Position numbers and translations under genes: made by a program. Source: Alistipes sp. (GTDB taxonomy: Bacteria; Bacteroidota; Bacteroidia; Bacteroidales; Rikenellaceae). Taken from it: a stretch of 64,000 nt of DNA. This document shows positions 60,200-64,000 of this stretch, piece after piece; position 1 is the stretch's first letter; each line of letters begins with the position of its first letter. The stretch is taken from the NCBI GenBank assembly GCA_017623505.1, contig JAGAOZ010000016.1:1-64000 (forward strand), given 5' to 3'. The notes below the pieces were generated by a model. The model did no database searches, was not told the DNA's origin, and saw only the letters and a list, made by a program, of their open reading frames with translations.

Positions 60200-61621
60200 C
60201 TACTCGTCGTAGCTGCTGCAATCCCAGCAATGTGTACACAAATCCTCCTTTGGAAGGCCGATAGCCTCCACCAAGTCGTCCAGGCGTTGGAACTTCAGCG
60301 AGGTGAGTTGCAGATGACGACGCATCAACTCCACCATCTGGTGATGCTTCTCCGAGTCGGGGTCGGCATACTCCAGATATACGCTCTGAGGAATATCATC
60401 CCGTCCTTCAATATCGCGTATCACACGACGTGTGTAGAGGTCGTAGGTACTGCGTGAGGTAGAGAAGTTCAAGAAGCGGCAAGGGAAAATCAGCGGAGGA
60501 CAGGCAATGCGCATGTGTATCTCCTTGACGCCAACATCCAACAGCTTAACGACATTATCCTTGAGCTGTGTACCTCGCACGATACTGTCATCCATAAAGA
60601 GTATCTTTTGGTCGCGAGTAAATTGGCTGTTTGGCAAAAGCTTCATCTTGGCAACCAAATCACGCATCTTCTGATTCTGTGGCATAAAGCTACGTGGCCA
60701 GGTTGGGGTATACTTCACAAAAGGACGCTTATACGGTACCCCCTTCTCGTTGGCATAGCCTATGGCGTGTCCGACACCCGAATCGGGTATGCCGGCAGCG
60801 AAATCTATCTCTAAGCCCTTATCGCGACGAGCCATGGCGGCACCACAGCGGTAACGACAATCTTCGACATTCACACCCTCATACCAAGCCGATGGGTAGC
60901 CGTAGTATACCCAAAGGAATGAGCATACCTGACGGCGTTTCTGTGGCTCGGCAACTTGATGCACTCCATCCTTCGAGAGCTGAATTATCTCGGCAGGGCC
61001 TAAGTCGCGAACCCATGTATAGCCCAGGTTGTCGAAGCTTGAGCTCTCACTTGCCACACACCAACCCTTGTCGTTCTTACCCAGAGAGATTGGCGTACGG
61101 CCAAACTTGTCACGTGCTACATAGAGTGCATGTTCGGTGAGCACCAGCATCGAGCATGAGCCCTTAATCTTGCGCTGCACAAGCTCGATACCGTCTTTAA
61201 TATTCTTACCCAGTCCAATCAGCACCGCTACCAGCTCCGTCGCATTAATCTTAGAGTCCGACAGCTCGGCAAAGTGATGATGCTCATCCAATAGCTCTTT
61301 GGTCAGCTCCTCGATATTATCAATGCGCGCTACGGTTACCACAGCGTAACGCCCGATATGCGATGTGATGATTATAGGCTGCGACTCGTTGTCGGAGATT
61401 ACGCCGATACCCATATTTGCGTCGCCAAATTTACCCAATTCGCTCTCAAACTTATTGCGGAAGTAGCCATCTTCCAACGAGTGTATCGAGCGGGTGAAGC
61501 GACCATCTTTCACGAACGCCATACCGGCACGTTTTGTTCCCAGGTGTGAGTGGTAGTCTGTGCCATAGAAGACCTCATTGACACACTCTACACGTGATAC
61601 GCAACCAAAGAATCCTGACAT
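60200..61621 (-). CDS. amidophosphoribosyltransferase (PurF-like), N-terminal Cys absent
   Basis: A 473-residue protein with an N-terminal Ntn-type glutaminase fold (GTDYHSHLGTKRAGMAFV, ARIDNIEEL, ATELVAVLI) and a C-terminal phosphoribosyltransferase domain with the PRPP loop ILFMDDSIVRGTQ. Canonical PurF starts MCG with Cys as glutaminase nucleophile; here it is MSGFFG, so the glutaminase site lacks its nucleophile. The C-terminus is CTHCWDC, a possible metal cluster site. Similar proteins occur in other Bacteroidota. It may use free ammonia or have another role. The start is well defined. Confidence 0.82.
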   Translation of the reverse strand: MSGFFGCVSRVECVNEVFYGTDYHSHLGTKRAGMAFVKDGRFTRSIHSLEDGYFRNKFESELGKFGDANMGIGVISDNESQPIIITSHIGRYAVVTVARIDNIEELTKELLDEHHHFAELSDSKINATELVAVLIGLGKNIKDGIELVQRKIKGSCSMLVLTEHALYVARDKFGRTPISLGKNDKGWCVASESSSFDNLGYTWVRDLGPAEIIQLSKDGVHQVAEPQKRRQVCSFLWVYYGYPSAWYEGVNVEDCRYRCGAAMARRDKGLEIDFAAGIPDSGVGHAIGYANEKGVPYKRPFVKYTPTWPRSFMPQNQKMRDLVAKMKLLPNSQFTRDQKILFMDDSIVRGTQLKDNVVKLLDVGVKEIHMRIACPPLIFPCRFLNFSTSRSTYDLYTRRVIRDIEGRDDIPQSVYLEYADPDSEKHHQMVELMRRHLQLTSLKFQRLDDLVEAIGLPKEDLCTHCWDCSSYDE

Positions 61622-61675
61622 AAATAGCTGTTTTAACGTGTTTTATGAAATTATGATATAGTGTCTTAAAAAGCG

Positions 61676-61709
61676 CAAAAGAGTATCTGACGCGCCAGAT
61701 ACTCTTTTG
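61676..61709 (-). terminator. terminator of the TPR/RibH-like operon
   Basis: CAAAAGAGTATCTG with its perfect 14-base complement and a 6-base loop, ending in a T-run on the minus strand. Confidence 0.88.
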
Positions 61710-61736
61710 TGTTGTAGATTTGCCATAACCACCTAT

Positions 61737-62138
61737 TTAATTAACCGATTTGTGGTCCGGGCTTATATAGTCGGGAGCGGCAGCCTCCATCTCGCTCTGC
61801 GTCTTGACTATCTCGACAGCCTGCTCGGCAGTAGTGCAGTCGCCAATCAAAATCGGCATGTTCCAAGTAAGCTGTAAGCGCGTTACGCCATATAGCATCG
61901 CTTCGTAGGCTTGAGATGTCTCCGCCTCGGCCAAGATTATGACGGCATCAACATCTGTATACTCGGCAAAGAACTGTGCTGTAAGAGGTACGCTAAGCAT
62001 TTGAGGTGCAGTACGAATCTGAATATTCTGCTCGGCACATCCCAGAGCCTTCAAACTCTCGGTCGTGGCGGCAAGGTGGCGTTGTGCAAACGCCATCTGC
62101 TCCTTGATAACCACTATGCCTACCTTCAGATTCTCCAC
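61737..62138 (-). CDS. short, divergent lumazine-synthase-like protein
   Basis: A 133-residue protein matching the outline of 6,7-dimethyl-8-ribityllumazine synthase (RibH): KVGIVVIKEQMAFAQRHLAATTESLKALG, then APQMLSVPLTAQFFAEYTDVDAVIILA and NMPILIGDCTTAEQAVE. It is ~25 residues shorter than usual RibH and the GCVIRGET-x-H-x-D segment that holds the catalytic His is replaced by LAEAETSQAYEAMLYG. It is encoded at the place (next to a TPR gene and recF) where Bacteroidota often keep ribH. It is therefore probably an inactive or re-purposed relative. Confidence 0.68.
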   Translation of the reverse strand: MENLKVGIVVIKEQMAFAQRHLAATTESLKALGCAEQNIQIRTAPQMLSVPLTAQFFAEYTDVDAVIILAEAETSQAYEAMLYGVTRLQLTWNMPILIGDCTTAEQAVEIVKTQSEMEAAAPDYISPDHKSVN

Positions 62139-62155
62139 CTTTACCCGCTATTTTT

Positions 62156-62818
62156 TTACTGTGCCAACTTCGCAGCGTTGAGAATCTCTGCTACTCCAGG
62201 ATACTTCTCAACAGGGTAGTTCTCGATGATGCTGTTGTAGAGCTCGTTAGCCTTAGCCTCGTTGCCCAAAGCCTGGTAAACCACTGCTGCCTTATACAAA
62301 GCGTAAGGAGTGGTGTGGTCGTTCTTGTAAGCAGCAGCCTCCTCGAAGAGCTTTGCTGCCTCCTCATACTGCTTCTTCTCGACAGCGATATCACCCTTAA
62401 GACACTTTGCCATAGCGTTGATTACGGCACCTGGCTCGCCCTCTACCTCCTCGAAAGCCTCGATGTGCTTTGTCGCACTTACCAAGTCGTTCAACTGCAA
62501 AGCAGATGAAGTTGCGTAGTAGTGTGCGAGGTTGGCAGCAGCTGTACCCTCGTGCTTAGTAATGAAAGACTCTACCTCGGTGATGAGTGTTGCGTGGTCT
62601 ACTGTCTGAGCGTCGTACTTAGCCTGGATGAAAGCCCACTCTGCCTGAGCATCCTGCTCGAGGCTCTGGTCATAAAAATACCAACCTGCGTAACCGATAG
62701 CTGCTACGATTGCTACCAAAAGGAAGCCGATAATCTTTTTGCTGTGCTTTGTGAAGAAAGATTTGGTCTGCAACTCTGCATTATCCAGAATCTCTTCCTG
62801 CTTGTTTACTTTTGCCAT
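62156..62818 (-). CDS. TPR-containing membrane protein (YfgM-like)
   Basis: A 220-residue protein: cytosolic N-terminus, one transmembrane helix (~residues 30-49, IIGFLLVAIVAAIGYAGWYFY) and a periplasmic TPR region (YALYKAAVVYQALGNEAKANELYNSII). The pattern is that of the YfgM/TPR_21 group, which acts with the SecYEG translocon or BAM in other bacteria. It lies 17 bases before the RibH-like gene. Confidence 0.82.
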   Translation of the reverse strand: MAKVNKQEEILDNAELQTKSFFTKHSKKIIGFLLVAIVAAIGYAGWYFYDQSLEQDAQAEWAFIQAKYDAQTVDHATLITEVESFITKHEGTAAANLAHYYATSSALQLNDLVSATKHIEAFEEVEGEPGAVINAMAKCLKGDIAVEKKQYEEAAKLFEEAAAYKNDHTTPYALYKAAVVYQALGNEAKANELYNSIIENYPVEKYPGVAEILNAAKLAQ

Positions 62819-62957
62819 AATGTCTATTTTATTTTTTTTGATTAATTACATGCAATCCAAAGTGCAAAAATATAATAAAATTTCAAAAAAACGTAGAAAC
62901 GGGGTGTGAAAATGCAAAACAGCCCGCTCTTTTTATAGTTATCTCGTCGAAATTTTG

Positions 62958-62965
62958 TAACTTTG
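62958..62965 (+). promoter_or_regulatory. -7 promoter element of recF
   Basis: TAACTTTG matches TAnnTTTG, 37 bases before the recF ATG. No exact -33 was found. Confidence 0.5.
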
Positions 62966-63002
62966 AGGAGTGAAAAGCGCGAAATACGAAAAATAGGTAA
63001 CG

Positions 63003-64000
63003 ATGCGATTAGATAAATTACTTCTTATAAACTTCAAAAATATCCATCAGGCGGAGCTTACTCTCTCGGAGGGTTTTAACTGCTTTGTGGGGGATAATGG
63101 TGCCGGCAAGACAAATATCTTGGATGCGGTCTATTACCTCTCGATGTCTAAGTCGGCCTTCACGATGACCGACGGACAGAGCATCAGCCATGGCGAGGAG
63201 TTTTTTGTTGTCGAGGGTAGTTATCAGACTGACTCTGAGCGTCAGGAGCTTGTCAATTGCTCATTCTCGCGTCGTGCAGGTAAGGTGCTGAAACGCAACG
63301 GTAAAGAGTATGACCGTATCGCCGACCATGTGGGCGCTTTTCCGGTTGTAATCATCTCGCCACAGGATGGCGAATTGATTACCGATGCTGCTGATGAGCG
63401 ACGCAAATATCTCAATGGTTTTCTCTCGCAACTCGACAAAACGTATCTTAAGACCATTATGCGTTATAATGCTGTCTTGGCCGAGCGTAACCGCTATTTG
63501 AAGAGTGCTTCGGCGGAGGAGATGCTGCTTATCTATGACCAACAGCTGTCGGACTTGGGAGGTAAGGTCTACGAGGCACGCCGTGCTATTGTCGAGCGTA
63601 TGCAACCGCTTGTTGCTGAGTACTATTCGGTGCTTTCAGGCGATAGGGAGCAGGTCGATATTTCATATCGTTCGGAGCTTTCGGAGGCGCCGTTGTCGGA
63701 GTTGCTGTTGCGTGCGCGCCAGCGTGATGTAGTGAATCAGTTTACTACGTCGGGTGTGCATCGTGACGATGTTGTTTTTCGTATTGGAGGCTATCCGTTA
63801 CGCAAATATGGCTCTCAGGGTCAGCAAAAATCTTTCCTTATTGCTCTTAAGTTGGCACAGTTTAGGCTTATGAGCGAGCAGGGTGGCGAGCGTCCTATTC
63901 TGTTGCTTGACGACTTGTTCGACAAACTCGATATAGGCCGCGTCGAGAAGCTTCTGTCGTTGGTGTCGGGCGAGGAGTTTGGTCAGATTATTATCACTGA
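63003..64000 (+). CDS. recF: DNA replication and repair protein RecF, 3' end outside window
   Basis: The frame opens at ATG 63003 (RLDKLLLINFKNIHQAEL) and stays open to the right edge, giving 332 codons of the usual ~365. Walker A is GDNGAGKTN (~residues 33-41), the signature motif is GSQGQQKS and Walker B is PILLLDDLFDKLD. RecF is an SMC-like ATPase that loads RecA at gaps. The divergent TPR gene and a -7 box at 62958-62965 lie upstream. Confidence 0.95.
   Translation, partial: MRLDKLLLINFKNIHQAELTLSEGFNCFVGDNGAGKTNILDAVYYLSMSKSAFTMTDGQSISHGEEFFVVEGSYQTDSERQELVNCSFSRRAGKVLKRNGKEYDRIADHVGAFPVVIISPQDGELITDAADERRKYLNGFLSQLDKTYLKTIMRYNAVLAERNRYLKSASAEEMLLIYDQQLSDLGGKVYEARRAIVERMQPLVAEYYSVLSGDREQVDISYRSELSEAPLSELLLRARQRDVVNQFTTSGVHRDDVVFRIGGYPLRKYGSQGQQKSFLIALKLAQFRLMSEQGGERPILLLDDLFDKLDIGRVEKLLSLVSGEEFGQIIIT

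Overview
The window reads as chromosomal DNA of a gut-type member of the Bacteroidota, most likely the order Bacteroidales. The signs are several promoters of the TTTG-N19/20-TAnnTTTG type, a SusC/SusD polysaccharide utilisation locus (PUL), a FimA/Mfa-type (type V) fimbrial operon, BACON-domain lipoproteins, a Bat/MoxR operon and the xerC-raiA gene pair. A genus such as Alistipes is only a guess. There is no phage, transposase, plasmid or CRISPR array.

Layout. 1-4.2 kb: the 3' end of a secreted IdeS/Mac-like cysteine protease, a YgbA-family protein, a rhodanese lipoprotein, a short-chain dehydrogenase and a BACON lipoprotein. 4.3-10.1 kb (minus): an aerotolerance-type operon (moxR, DUF58, membrane protein, BatC-like TPR, BatA, BatB) without BatD or BatE. 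10.5-12.0 kb: a GRAM/PH-like protein, tRNA-Ser(UGA) beside a duplicated, partly inverted copy of its 3' half and terminator, and an HU gene. 12.2-14.1 kb: a CotH-kinase lipoprotein. 14.3-26.6 kb: a beta-glucan PUL (susC, susD, surface glycan-binding lipoprotein, GH16, GH3, all minus) with a convergent DUF6377 membrane regulator. The GH16+GH3 pair points to beta-1,3-glucan (laminarin-like) as substrate: surface GH16 cuts the glucan, SusC/D and the binding protein capture and import it, and GH3 trims the oligosaccharides. 27.6-36.8 kb (plus): a fimbrial operon with DUF3575, DUF5119, two fimbrillins, a FimB/Mfa2-like subunit and a DUF4906 tip protein; the last four share a Thr-Arg processing site.

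37-47.3 kb: tRNA-Glu(CUC) with repeats behind it, a zinc-ribbon membrane protein, a DUF1080 hydrolase, xerC-raiA, a second dehydrogenase, an M16 peptidase, an ECF sigma factor with a membrane partner, a dispanin-like protein and gdhA. 47.4-59.3 kb (minus): a 12-gene surface polysaccharide operon from one well-formed promoter, giving UDP-glucuronate and probably UDP-galacturonate (ugd, epimerase), dTDP-rhamnose (rfbACDB), a flippase, an EpsG-type polymerase and four glycosyltransferases. 59.5-64 kb: a PepSY-like protein, a PurF-like enzyme without the N-terminal catalytic cysteine, a short lumazine-synthase-like protein without the usual active-site motif, a TPR membrane protein and the 5' part of recF.

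The least ordinary items are the tRNA-flank duplications at both tRNA loci, the two perfect dyads upstream of susC, the intra-operon hairpins behind highly expressed genes, the two enzyme-family proteins lacking active-site residues and the beta-trefoil-like insertion in a fimbrial subunit. No wholly new defence or mobile system was recognised.
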